This document shows, one piece after another, positions 41,565-50,613 of a stretch of 64,000 nucleotides of DNA. The notes under the pieces were generated by a model that saw only the letters and a program-made list of their open reading frames with translations, was not told the origin of the DNA and searched no databases. Source of the DNA: JABCPE02 sp963516675 (GTDB lineage: Bacteria > Bacteroidota > Bacteroidia > Flavobacteriales > Weeksellaceae); assembly GCA_963516675.1 (NCBI GenBank), contig CAUQBH010000003.1:62001-126000 (forward strand), read 5' to 3'. The first letter of the stretch is position 1; every line of letters begins with the position of its first letter. Position numbers and translations under genes: made by a program.

Positions 41565-44070
41565 ATAATTTAATAGAATTTAGCCTTAGTGAATTGGCTA
41601 TTACAGAAACAGAGCTGAAACTCATCGCTGCTGCTGCAAGCATAGGAGAGAGCAGAATCCCAGAAATAGGATAGAGCAGCCCAGCAGCCACAGGTATTCC
41701 CAGCGTGTTATAAATAAATGCAAAGAACAGATTTTCTTTGATGTTTCTCATCATCTTTTCGGAAAGGATTTTGGTTTTTACTATTCCATAGATATCGCCT
41801 TTCAGCAGAGAGATTTCTGCGCTGTCTATTGCTACATCTGTCCCTGTTCCCATCGCTATTCCTATATCAGCCTGTGCAAGGGCAGGGGCGTCATTGATAC
41901 CGTCGCCGGTCATTGCTACTATTTTTCCTTGTTTTTGTAATTCTTTGATTTTGTTGATTTTATCTTCTGGAAGACAGTTGGCTTGATAATTTTTTATTCC
42001 TAATTCATTTGCTACAGCATGGGCAGTCGCCTCGTTATCTCCTGTAAGCATGATGATTTCTATGTTTTTGCTCTGCAAAAATTCTACGGCTTTTTTCGCT
42101 GTTGATTTTAGTTTGTCAGTGAAGCATAAAAATCCTATAAAAGTGTTATTTTCAATAAGATACGAAATCGTAAAGGCCTTATTGCTAAGACTTGAGATTT
42201 TTTCTTTGATTTCATCTGCTACATGGACAGCGTTTTCTGTGATGTATTTTTCATTTCCCAAGAAATATTTTTTACCGCCAATTATCCCTTCAATTCCTTT
42301 TCCAACCAAGTTTTGGAAGTCTGAAACAGCCTCTATCTGCGAGGCATCAGATTTAGACAAAATAGCTTTGGATAGGGGATGTTCGCTGTTTTTGTTTAAT
42401 GATGCAGAAATATTGATAATTTGGTTTTCTGTATAATTTTTCGCTGGGAAAACATATTCTAATGATGGTTTGCCTTCTGTGAGCGTTCCTGTTTTATCCG
42501 TTATCAGGACATTTATTTTTTCCATTTGTTCCAGAGCTTCAGCACTTTTAATCAAAATACCATTTTGAGCACCTTTACCGATACCCACCACCACAGACAT
42601 AGGCGTAGCAAGTCCCAAAGCGCACGGACAAGCGATGATCAGCACGGCCAGAGCATTTACAAAGGCATTGAAAAACTTCGGTTCGGCGCCAAAAATCCAC
42701 CATAAAACAAAGGTAAGAACGGAGATGAAAATCACCACAGGGACAAATACTTTGGAGACTTTGTCGGTTAGTTTCTGTATCGGTGCTTTGCTTCTGCTGG
42801 CATCATTTACCATTTTGATGATTTGAGCCAAAAGGGTTTCGCTTCCTACACGCTGGGATTTCATCAGGAAAGTTCCATTTCCATTGATAGTCCCTGAAAT
42901 TACCTGATTATCAATGCTTTTTTCCACAGGAATAGGTTCGCCTGTAATCATACTTTCGTCTATGGTAGAATATCCCTCTATGATGACTCCATCCACAGGA
43001 ATTTTTTCTCCAGGTTTGACTCTCAGGATGTTACCAGTTTTTATTTCATCGATTTTAACGGTTTTTTCCTCGCCATTTTCCCACAAATGAGCCTCAGAAG
43101 GGGAGAGGTTCATAAGTTTACGGATGGCGTTTCCTGTTTTTTGATGGGCTTTAGCTTCTAATAATTGTCCCAATAACACCAAAGTGATAATTATACACAC
43201 GCTTTCAAAATAGATATGCGGATGAGCATCATTAGGGAAAATATTTGGAAAAAATAAAGTAATACAGCTCAAAACCAAAGCCGCGCCTACACCTAAACCA
43301 ATGAGGCTGAACATGTTAAGATTCCAAGTTTTAAAGGAAACATAAGCCCTCTGAAAAAACATAAATCCAGCATAGACCACAGGAATAGTGAAAGCCGCCT
43401 GCAAATACAGCTGCGTGTGGTGTGGGATTTTATCTATGGGAAGTCCCATCATTCCGCCCATGGCTAAGATAAATACAGGAATGGTAAAGGCGAGAGCGAT
43501 ATAGAATTTCTTTCGTAAATTTATATAGGCGGAGTTGTCTTCCTGTCCCTCGCCCACGATTTGAACTAAATCCATTCCACAGACTGGGCAGCCTGTATTT
43601 TTGGGGTAAGTTTTGTCGCCTTCGCAAAACATCGGACAATAAAATTCACCGATTTTATCTAAATTAACCTTTTGATTTTCAGTTGATTTTGCTTTTTCTC
43701 TGATTTCCTCACGCTCTTCGATAGGCGCTAAATACATCCCACAAACAGGGCATTTACCTTGTTTGAAGTAGAGTTTTTCTCCTTCGCATTCCATTGGACA
43801 AAAATACACACTGCTGGGCGAGATTTTGTCTTCTGGTTTGATGAATGTATAATCATGGTTATCAGGGTCTTTTAGGAAATAATGACCGATGGAACCAACG
43901 GCATCATTCAGCTGCTGGAGATTGATTTCGTTTTTGGAAGAAATTTTAACGCTGTTGGTTTTTAAATCTACCACAGCAGAGATATCTGGAAGGGAATTCA
44001 GCTTGTCAGAAATTTTCTTTTGACAGCTGCCACAGCTCATTCCCAATATATCAAATTGTTTTTCGTGCAT
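41563..44070 (-). CDS. copA: Copper-type P1B ATPase with two CPxCGM modules
   Basis: 835 residues from ATG 44070 (MHEKQFDILGMSCGSC); the longer frame upstream is AT-rich and unlikely. An HMA domain (CGSC at about 13-16) is followed by two metal-binding modules, each with FCPM.CEG and GxCPVCGM (about 90-160), then the P-type core: actuator TGEP, membrane CPC (ACPCALGLATP), phosphorylation DKTGTLTEG and hinge GDGINDAPAL. It exports Cu(I) or similar soft metals across the inner membrane. Symbol by family, not by orthology. Confidence 0.92.
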   Translation of the reverse strand: MHEKQFDILGMSCGSCQKKISDKLNSLPDISAVVDLKTNSVKISSKNEINLQQLNDAVGSIGHYFLKDPDNHDYTFIKPEDKISPSSVYFCPMECEGEKLYFKQGKCPVCGMYLAPIEEREEIREKAKSTENQKVNLDKIGEFYCPMFCEGDKTYPKNTGCPVCGMDLVQIVGEGQEDNSAYINLRKKFYIALAFTIPVFILAMGGMMGLPIDKIPHHTQLYLQAAFTIPVVYAGFMFFQRAYVSFKTWNLNMFSLIGLGVGAALVLSCITLFFPNIFPNDAHPHIYFESVCIIITLVLLGQLLEAKAHQKTGNAIRKLMNLSPSEAHLWENGEEKTVKIDEIKTGNILRVKPGEKIPVDGVIIEGYSTIDESMITGEPIPVEKSIDNQVISGTINGNGTFLMKSQRVGSETLLAQIIKMVNDASRSKAPIQKLTDKVSKVFVPVVIFISVLTFVLWWIFGAEPKFFNAFVNALAVLIIACPCALGLATPMSVVVGIGKGAQNGILIKSAEALEQMEKINVLITDKTGTLTEGKPSLEYVFPAKNYTENQIINISASLNKNSEHPLSKAILSKSDASQIEAVSDFQNLVGKGIEGIIGGKKYFLGNEKYITENAVHVADEIKEKISSLSNKAFTISYLIENNTFIGFLCFTDKLKSTAKKAVEFLQSKNIEIIMLTGDNEATAHAVANELGIKNYQANCLPEDKINKIKELQKQGKIVAMTGDGINDAPALAQADIGIAMGTGTDVAIDSAEISLLKGDIYGIVKTKILSEKMMRNIKENLFFAFIYNTLGIPVAAGLLYPISGILLSPMLAAAAMSFSSVSVIANSLRLNSIKL

Positions 44071-44229
44071 ATCATTAAATTTTATAAAGTTAAAAAAAGA
44101 GAATACAAAGTTAAGTATTTTTTTTATTTTACAATTTAACATAATATAAATTATAGGAAGGAGCATAGTAATATAAATATAAGCTATTGTAATAAAAAAA
44201 CATCTTTGTTTATTTTGGAATTAAACCAA

Positions 44230-44652
44230 TTATTCATTTTCTTCTATTTTATGTTTATTTTTAATGTAAAATAGAATATGTAGAGGAAAAAAAGAGAGAA
44301 ATAATAAAAATGAAATCTGTAAATTTTTAGAAGTATGACTACTCATACCAAAATAAGATAAAGATTCAAAAAAATATACTATGATAGGTGTCATCCAATA
44401 TAATATTTTTTTTCTTTTTTTTATAAATAAAAAAGGGATTATACTTAAATGTAAGACTAAAACATTTAACAAAAAAAATAAATACACGATTACAGCACCA
44501 TGTCCATCTGCTAATGGGTAGTACTTGAAAATAGTGAATGTAATACATATGTTTATCACAAAAACAGAGATGTAATATGACCAACCAAAAATATAATAGG
44601 AACTGAAAATAATAGTAGCTATTATTGAGATGAAAATTATATCCATAAACAA
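44230..44652 (-). CDS. Membrane protein, 140 aa
   Basis: 140 residues, very hydrophobic and AT-rich, with about four helices (near 3-20, 22-38, 46-75, 80-125) and a basic loop FIKKRKKILYW. No family recognised. It follows the Imm11-like gene by 21 bases on the same strand and may be an immunity-type partner, since membrane proteins of this kind occur in orphan immunity clusters. Confidence 0.55.
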   Translation of the reverse strand: MFMDIIFISIIATIIFSSYYIFGWSYYISVFVINICITFTIFKYYPLADGHGAVIVYLFFLLNVLVLHLSIIPFLFIKKRKKILYWMTPIIVYFFESLSYFGMSSHTSKNLQISFLLFLSFFPLHILFYIKNKHKIEENE

Positions 44653-44673
44653 TATTTCATTTTGTTTTAATTC

Positions 44674-45345
44674 TTATTCTGCAACCACCTCATAATCAAT
44701 CTCAAAAAACTCAAAACCTGTGATGCCGTTTTCTTCTATGGCTTGTTTCAGGTGCTCTGAGCAGAGAACACCACCATTAGGCTGTTGATAAACAATATCA
44801 AAACTATCTAATAAACAAACTTTTGAACATTCCAACTCGATATCTTCTCCTATAAATAAATCACTTCTTATCTGCATAAATTCTGATTCATTTTTTATTT
44901 CTATTTCATTTTGTTTTCCGTTCTTTATATAGTAAAAATTACTTTTCTCAAAAATAATATTTTTCAAAGGCTCTATCGGAAACTGAAAAATCCAGTATTT
45001 GAATTTTTCTCCTTTGTAGAGGAGCCGTGTTTCGTAGAAATGATATTTCGGAGCGATTCTGAATTTTTCTAAAACCGATTTTAATTTATCTGAGATATAC
45101 CAGCCAAATATTTGACTTCCCTCTCCTATAAAATTGTGGACATCAAATAAAGCCCATTCCCAATATTTTTCTTTATCAAAACTTTTTAAAACAAAATAAT
45201 CAAAAATGGGAGTATTTTCAATAATTTCCCTTTTTCCTATTCTATAAAAATACTCTTTTTCAGGCACATTTTTACCTTCAGCGCCACTTGCTATTCTCCC
45301 TAATTCTGGAAAATGAGATTTAATATCTATTTTATAATATTTCAT
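44674..45345 (-). CDS. Imm11-like (DUF1629) immunity protein, orphan
   Basis: 223 residues. The ending LCSEHLKQAIEENGITGFEFFEID is close to the C-terminal signature of the Imm11/DUF1629 immunity family. The rest is an alpha/beta protein starting MKYYKIDIKSHFPELG. No toxin gene is adjacent, so it may be a left-over immunity gene guarding against a neighbour's polymorphic toxin. It lies beside a tRNA-Arg gene. Confidence 0.65.
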   Translation of the reverse strand: MKYYKIDIKSHFPELGRIASGAEGKNVPEKEYFYRIGKREIIENTPIFDYFVLKSFDKEKYWEWALFDVHNFIGEGSQIFGWYISDKLKSVLEKFRIAPKYHFYETRLLYKGEKFKYWIFQFPIEPLKNIIFEKSNFYYIKNGKQNEIEIKNESEFMQIRSDLFIGEDIELECSKVCLLDSFDIVYQQPNGGVLCSEHLKQAIEENGITGFEFFEIDYEVVAE

Positions 45346-45399
45346 AATCTAAAATTTTGTTATCTGATTTACATCTAAAAAAAACTCATTTTCTTGAAA

Positions 45400-45431
45400 A
45401 AACGCTCCTAAAAATATTTTTAGGAGCGTTT
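45400..45431 (-). terminator. Terminator of tRNA-Arg
   Basis: A 32-bp perfect palindrome without loop (arms 45400-45415 and 45416-45431, core CTAAAAATATTTTTAG) 14 bases downstream of the tRNA 3' end, which would form a strong hairpin in the tRNA precursor. Confidence 0.7.
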
Positions 45432-45445
45432 AGATTGGCTATTTG

Positions 45446-45517
45446 TGACCGCAGAAGGATTCGAACCCTCACCGACGGAGCCGAAATCCGTAGTTCTATC
45501 CATTAAACTATGCAGCC
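45446..45517 (-). tRNA. tRNA-Arg (UCG)
   Basis: 72 nt on the minus strand. Acceptor GGCTGCA with TGCGGTC (two G-U pairs), anticodon stem ACGGA/TCCGT around loop TTTCGGC (anticodon TCG), T stem with loop TTCGAAT. It reads CGA codons. CCA not encoded. Confidence 0.92.
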
Positions 45518-45618
45518 AATGATGTAAAGCGCAAATTTAGTATTTTTTATGATTAAGTTCTATATTTTTCAAAGATTTTTTCTGTAATTTTGCTCCCATT
45601 TTCAACGAATTTTTGCTA

Positions 45619-47301
45619 ATGAAACAGCTTTTTAAAAAGAAAAATTATTCCGATAACCAAGATACCAACAACCTTGTAAGAGTCCTAACGACGAGGGATA
45701 TCGTGTTTTTTGGAATAGCGGCCATCATCGGTGCTGGGAGTTTCAGCAGTTTTGGGGAAGCCATTTATAAAGGCGGCCCTGGGGTCATTTTATTGTATAT
45801 CATTTGTGGCGTTTCGTGCTGTTTTACGGCTCTCTGCTATGCGGAGTTTGCCAGTAGAATTCCTACGGCAGGGAGTGCATACACCTACGCATACGCTACT
45901 TTTGGGGAGCTGGCAGCATGGATTATTGGCTGGATGCTCATTATGGAATATAGCTTTGGGAATATTTATGTGGCTTTTTCGTGGTCAGATTATTTCACTT
46001 CATTGCTTGATAATTTGGGACTGCACATACCTGAATACCTCTCGTGCAGCTATACCGAAGCCGAAAAAGCAGTGAAAAACGGCTCTCAAAATTCAGAGCT
46101 GATTTCCGCTTGGGAGAACGCTCCTCGCTTGGGTTCTTTGAGGGTAATTTTTGACCTCCCTGCCCTATTGATAAATGCCCTTATCACTTGGATTTGCTAC
46201 ATCGGCGTGAAGGAAAGTAAGAATTTTAATAATCTTTTTGTTTTAATCAAATTACTTGCAATAGTGCTGGTTATCGCCATTGGTGTTTTCTATATCAATG
46301 CTGATAACTGGATGCCCATAGACACGGCAACAGGCGAAAAATCATTCCTTCCCAATGGTTTCACAGGAATAATGTCTGCCATCAGCGGCGTTTTCTTTGC
46401 TTATATCGGTTTTGATGCGCTGAGCGTGCTTTCCGAAGAGACTAAAGATCCGCAGAGAGATCTTCCCAAAGGGATGATTATTTCTATATTTCTCTGCACG
46501 GCTATTTATATCGCGCTGACTATGACCCTTACAGGGCTGGTGGATTATAGAAAATTCGAAGGCATCGGAGATCCGCTTTCTTTTGTCTTTAAGGCTGAAA
46601 ATATCAATCTTCCGCTGATGGAATTTATCATAGAAGTTGTTGCCATCGTATCCATTACTACTGTTTTATTGGTTTTCCAAATGGGACAGCCGAGAATATG
46701 GTATGCCATGAGCCGTGATGGACTGATTCCGAAGAAATTCCAGCAAATCCACAAGAAGAACAGAACGCCGTCATTTGCTACGATAGTTACAGGATTTGTG
46801 GTAGGTGTCCCTATCCTATTTACAGACAAATCTTTCATACTAGATTTTACGAGTATAGGAACTATTTTTGCCTTTGTTTTGGTGTGTGGCGGAGTTTTAC
46901 TACTTCCACCAAAAGAGAGAATAAAAGGGCATTTTCACCTTCCTTATATCAATGGACAATGGATTTTCCCGCTGCTGTTCATCGGAGGTGGTTCTTTTAT
47001 TTATCTTTTATATCCTTCGTTTTTTGAAAACTTGATGGATTTCAGCGATGAAAAAGAGGGAGAATTTAGGTTTGCTATTTTCATTTATATTTTGCTGAAT
47101 ATAGGGCTTTCTGTCTTAGCCTTTGTTAAAAAATTATCCCTGATTCCACTTCTTGGGCTGAGTTCCTGCCTTTATCTCATGACAGGAATGAGCATGGAAA
47201 ACTGGTTTTGGTTTGGGATTTGGTCTGCTGTGGGCGTTTGTATTTACTTTGCTTATGGCTACCGACACAGCAACCTGCATGATAAACAAAAAACTCACTA
47301 A
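45619..47301 (+). CDS. APC-family amino-acid permease
   Basis: 560 residues from ATG 45619 (MKQLFKKKNYSDNQ); TTG 45613 is the alternative. The first helix carries GIAAIIGAGSFSSFGEA, the substrate-binding unwound helix of APC transporters, and FAYIGFDALSVLSEETKDPQRDLP is the conserved loop of cationic amino-acid transporters. Twelve or more membrane helices are visible. Insertion of about 55 residues between helices 3 and 4 is longer than usual. It imports amino acids at the inner membrane. Confidence 0.92.
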   Translation: MKQLFKKKNYSDNQDTNNLVRVLTTRDIVFFGIAAIIGAGSFSSFGEAIYKGGPGVILLYIICGVSCCFTALCYAEFASRIPTAGSAYTYAYATFGELAAWIIGWMLIMEYSFGNIYVAFSWSDYFTSLLDNLGLHIPEYLSCSYTEAEKAVKNGSQNSELISAWENAPRLGSLRVIFDLPALLINALITWICYIGVKESKNFNNLFVLIKLLAIVLVIAIGVFYINADNWMPIDTATGEKSFLPNGFTGIMSAISGVFFAYIGFDALSVLSEETKDPQRDLPKGMIISIFLCTAIYIALTMTLTGLVDYRKFEGIGDPLSFVFKAENINLPLMEFIIEVVAIVSITTVLLVFQMGQPRIWYAMSRDGLIPKKFQQIHKKNRTPSFATIVTGFVVGVPILFTDKSFILDFTSIGTIFAFVLVCGGVLLLPPKERIKGHFHLPYINGQWIFPLLFIGGGSFIYLLYPSFFENLMDFSDEKEGEFRFAIFIYILLNIGLSVLAFVKKLSLIPLLGLSSCLYLMTGMSMENWFWFGIWSAVGVCIYFAYGYRHSNLHDKQKTH

Positions 47302-47317
47302 AAAGTGAGTTTTTTTA
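47291..47317. terminator. Bidirectional terminator overlapping the permease stop
   Basis: AAACTCACT (47291-47299) with AGTGAGTTT (47304-47312) and a T-run. The stop codon of the permease is in the left arm; serS converges from the right. Confidence 0.8.
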
Positions 47318-47318
47318 T

Positions 47319-48587
47319 TTATGAAATGATATCAAATTTGGTGTATTCTGCTAATTTCTTAGGGATTTTTATTCTGTCTGCTGTTTGGTTGTTTTCCAAT
47401 AAAGCTGCCATAATTCTCGGTAAAGCCATTGCAGAGCCGTTCAGCGTATGCACCAGCTGAGTTTTTCCATCGGCTTTGTATCGGCATTTTAGTCTATTGG
47501 CTTGGAAAGTCTCAAAATTAGACACTGAAGAAACCTCCAGCCATTTTTCCTGAGCCGCACTCCACACCTCAAAATCGTAAGTCAGCGCAGAAGTAAAGCC
47601 CATATCTCCACCACACAATCTCAAAATTCTAAACGGAAGTTCTAGGTCTGTCAGCAGTCCTTTCACATGCTCCACCATTTCTTCAAGGGCCTGATAAGAA
47701 TTTTCTGGTTTTTCTATTCTTACAATTTCCACTTTTTCAAACTGATGCAGTCTGTTCAGCCCTCTTACATGCGCTCCGTAAGACCCTGCTTCTCTCCTAT
47801 AACATTGAGAAAAAGCTGTGTTTTTAACAGGCAGTTCTTTTTCCTCTAAAATCACATCTCTGTAAATGTTGGTCACAGGAACTTCCGCCGTAGGAATCAG
47901 ATACAGATTATCTTCATTCACGAAATACATTTGTCCCTCTTTATCAGGTAGCTGCCCTGTTCCATATCCGCTGGCTTCGTTCACCACATGAGGCGGATTT
48001 ACTTCCATATATCCTGCTTCCGTGTTTCTGTCCAAGAAAAATTGAACCAAACTTCTCTGTAATTTAGCTCCCTTACCTAAATAAACAGGGAAACCAGCTC
48101 CCGCGATTTTCACACCAAGCTCGAAGTTGATAAGATTATATTTAGATGCCAGTTCCCAGTGAGGAATAGCGCCCTCGCCGAGACCTTTCACATCGTGAGA
48201 CTGATAAATATTTTCATTATCATCCGCAGAAACACCTGCTTTCACAGATTCGTGCGGAATATTTGGGATGAGATACAGAATTTCTGTAAGTTTCTCTTCT
48301 ATTTCATTTAGTTTCTGTTGAAGGTCTTTGCTCGCTTCTTTATACTGAGCAGTTTTTTGCTTTGCATTTTCGGCCTCTTCTTTTTTCCCTTCTTTCATCA
48401 AAAGCCCTATTTCCTTAGAAATCTTGTTGATTTCAGCCAGCTGGGAGTCCATATCAAACTGAACTTTTTTTCTTTCGTCATCCAGCGAAATAGCGCTATC
48501 CACCAACTCTAAATCTTTGAAATTTCTCTTTTTAAGCCCTTCTAAAACTCTATCTCTATGTTCTTTTAAAAAATTAACTTGTAACAT
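47319..48587 (-). CDS. serS: Seryl-tRNA synthetase
   Basis: 422 residues, normal length. N-terminal tRNA-binding coiled coil (about 30-105) and a class II catalytic domain with motif 2 FSQCYRREAGSYGAHVRGLNR, HQFEKVEIV, and motif 3 NGSAMALPRIMAALLEN. It charges tRNA-Ser. Single gene, close to the permease terminator. Confidence 0.98.
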   Translation of the reverse strand: MLQVNFLKEHRDRVLEGLKKRNFKDLELVDSAISLDDERKKVQFDMDSQLAEINKISKEIGLLMKEGKKEEAENAKQKTAQYKEASKDLQQKLNEIEEKLTEILYLIPNIPHESVKAGVSADDNENIYQSHDVKGLGEGAIPHWELASKYNLINFELGVKIAGAGFPVYLGKGAKLQRSLVQFFLDRNTEAGYMEVNPPHVVNEASGYGTGQLPDKEGQMYFVNEDNLYLIPTAEVPVTNIYRDVILEEKELPVKNTAFSQCYRREAGSYGAHVRGLNRLHQFEKVEIVRIEKPENSYQALEEMVEHVKGLLTDLELPFRILRLCGGDMGFTSALTYDFEVWSAAQEKWLEVSSVSNFETFQANRLKCRYKADGKTQLVHTLNGSAMALPRIMAALLENNQTADRIKIPKKLAEYTKFDIIS

Positions 48588-48642
48588 TTTTAAGAAAATT
48601 TAAATTTTGCACAAATGTAAGCATTATTGATTAAAAATCTGC

Positions 48643-49050
48643 TTAATTAGAATATTTTTCAGGTTTTGAATTTTTATCAAAAATATCTGTCTCTTCTAAC
48701 CATATAGACTCATCATTAGTAGTTATTTCTCCTGTATTAGCATTTATCCAAATACCAAAAACGGCTACCTTTTGCATAACTAAATTCTCAAAAGAATATA
48801 CATAATGATCATCAATAATTAGGGTTGGAGAAAGAAGTGTTTCATCATAATCTAAATCTTTAACTTTTTTCCTATCATATAAATATTTGACATATAAATC
48901 ATTAGCTTCTTTGACACTAATTTTATATTTCTTTTCTTGAACAATTTCCTCAGAATATGGAAAAACTTCATGATTTTTTAAATAATTCTCACTTGGATTA
49001 CAACCCAATAACAATGTAATAAGTGGTATTTTAATAATTATTTTTTGCAT
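48643..49050 (-). CDS. Hypothetical lipoprotein, 135 aa
   Basis: A lipoprotein signal ends in LLLGCNPS (Cys16). The exported part has KKYKISVKEANDLYVKYLYDRK, then a strand-rich VFGIWINANTGEIT segment, which resembles the conserved ending of PepSY-like or conversion-domain proteins. Related in layout to the next gene at 49082 (both small lipoproteins with G-I-x-T/PVSGEI ending). AT-rich. Confidence 0.65.
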   Translation of the reverse strand: MQKIIIKIPLITLLLGCNPSENYLKNHEVFPYSEEIVQEKKYKISVKEANDLYVKYLYDRKKVKDLDYDETLLSPTLIIDDHYVYSFENLVMQKVAVFGIWINANTGEITTNDESIWLEETDIFDKNSKPEKYSN

Positions 49051-49081
49051 TTTATTATATTCTTATACTTTCTCCAAAAAA

Positions 49082-49432
49082 CTATTTTTTGTATTCAGAA
49101 ACAGGAATAATTTCTCCAGAAACAGGGTCTAAAATACGAACATCCTCTTTGTTTTCTTTATTCACATAAAAAATATGATAAGTTTCAAAACGAACAGCCG
49201 AGTTGTAGCCCACCGTTATCTGATAAAACGGCTTTTTCTCGATAAGATCTTCTTCTGTAATAAACGAAATTCCATGCTTTCCATTAGTTATTTTATAGAT
49301 ATGTTTAGATGCTTCCTGCACCATCGGCAGGGCTAAAACTTGGGCTTCAGCCTCTTCCTGTGTATATTTTTTGGCTGGCTGATGACACGAGAAAACAAGA
49401 AATGCAAGGACTAAAAAAATACTTTTTTTCAT
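49082..49432 (-). CDS. Hypothetical lipoprotein, 116 aa
   Basis: Signal with lipobox LVFSCHQ (Cys16). The mature part has YTQEEAEAQVLALPMVQEASKHIYKI and ends FHIFYVNKENKEDVRILDPVSGEIIPVSEY-like, with the DPVSGEI motif reminiscent of PepSY-type inhibitors. It lies 17 bases downstream of the asparaginase gene and is probably co-transcribed with it. Function unknown. Confidence 0.65.
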   Translation of the reverse strand: MKKSIFLVLAFLVFSCHQPAKKYTQEEAEAQVLALPMVQEASKHIYKITNGKHGISFITEEDLIEKKPFYQITVGYNSAVRFETYHIFYVNKENKEDVRILDPVSGEIIPVSEYKK

Positions 49433-49449
49433 TTTTATTTTATTTTTGA

Positions 49450-50502
49450 TTAATATTCATTAAAATACTTTTGAATCTGCTTCCAGTCTTTGGTTTTGGT
49501 AAGCGCCAGCATGAGCAGAACTCTGGATTTCTGTGGATTGAGCGATTGCGAAGCCACAAAGTGATATTTCGCATCCTCCACTTCTGCATCTGGTGTCGTA
49601 GCACCTGTAGGAACCCGCGAAGAACGGACAATCTGAATGCCCTGTTTTTGGGCTTTTACAGCCAAATCAAAATTAGTATGATACAAATTCCCATTCCCTA
49701 CACCAGCATAAATAATTCCATCATATTTCGCATCAATAAAGGCTTTCATCGGAAGTTCCGAAGCATTGGCATAGCCATAGACTATCCCTACTTTCGGCAG
49801 GGAAGTCAACGATGCCACATCAAAAACTGATTTTGTAGTATGCAGATTTTGAGGCGTTTTACTGAAATAAACTTTTCCATTATGAATATAGCCTATTTTC
49901 CCAGAATTCGCTCCTGTAAAGGTTTCCACAGCGGTCGTGTGGTGTTTTATCACATCTTTGGCATCAAGGATATTTTCATTCATCACCACGACCACGCCTT
50001 TATTTCGTGTGTTTTTATCAGCTGCAGCGACCACAGCATTATACAAATTAAGCGGCCCGTCTGCACTGATTCCTGTGGAAGGGCGCATAGCACCTACCAT
50101 CACCACTGGTTTTGAGCTATGAACTGTAAGATTCAGGAAATATGCCGTTTCCTCCATCGTGTCTGTGCCATGGGTAACCACTACTCCATCATAGCCTTCC
50201 TTATTTAGGATTTCGTTTATTCTTTTTGCTAATTTGAGCCAAATCTCATCATTCATATCCTGAGAGCCTATTTTCACTAACTGCTCACCGCTTACTTGGG
50301 CTACTTGGTGAATTTCTGGAACAGCCTGTAACAGCTCATCAATGCCCTTTGCTCCTGCTTTGTAGCTGCTCTCAGTAGAGGATTTACTCACTCCTGCGAT
50401 GGTACCACCTGTGGCTATGATTCTGATTTTCGGTTTTTGTGCAAAAAGCAAAGCCGAAATTTGAAGAATAAAAATTAAAATTATTTTAGATTTTAGTTTC
50501 AT
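49450..50502 (-). CDS. Type II L-asparaginase, exported
   Basis: 350 residues with a signal peptide (residues 1-21). ATGGTIAG (about 31-38) and VTHGTDTMEETAYFL (about 110-124) are the two catalytic threonine motifs; GAMRPSTGISADGPLN follows. It hydrolyses asparagine to aspartate and ammonia in the periplasm. A lipoprotein gene follows closely. Sequence is intact and of family length. Confidence 0.95.
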   Translation of the reverse strand: MKLKSKIILIFILQISALLFAQKPKIRIIATGGTIAGVSKSSTESSYKAGAKGIDELLQAVPEIHQVAQVSGEQLVKIGSQDMNDEIWLKLAKRINEILNKEGYDGVVVTHGTDTMEETAYFLNLTVHSSKPVVMVGAMRPSTGISADGPLNLYNAVVAAADKNTRNKGVVVVMNENILDAKDVIKHHTTAVETFTGANSGKIGYIHNGKVYFSKTPQNLHTTKSVFDVASLTSLPKVGIVYGYANASELPMKAFIDAKYDGIIYAGVGNGNLYHTNFDLAVKAQKQGIQIVRSSRVPTGATTPDAEVEDAKYHFVASQSLNPQKSRVLLMLALTKTKDWKQIQKYFNEY

Positions 50503-50613
50503 GAAGATATTTGATTTATTTGGTAAATCTAATCAATATTTTTAATTCTAAAAATAGATTTTAGCCTTTTCAAATATTTTTTAATACTTTTGCTTCTTAA
50601 TCATTTTTTTAAA

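Noticed and set aside
44071..44166. Longer N-terminus for the copper ATPase
   Set aside because: The extra residues are an AT-rich hydrophobic stretch before the normal HMA start and lack similarity to this family.
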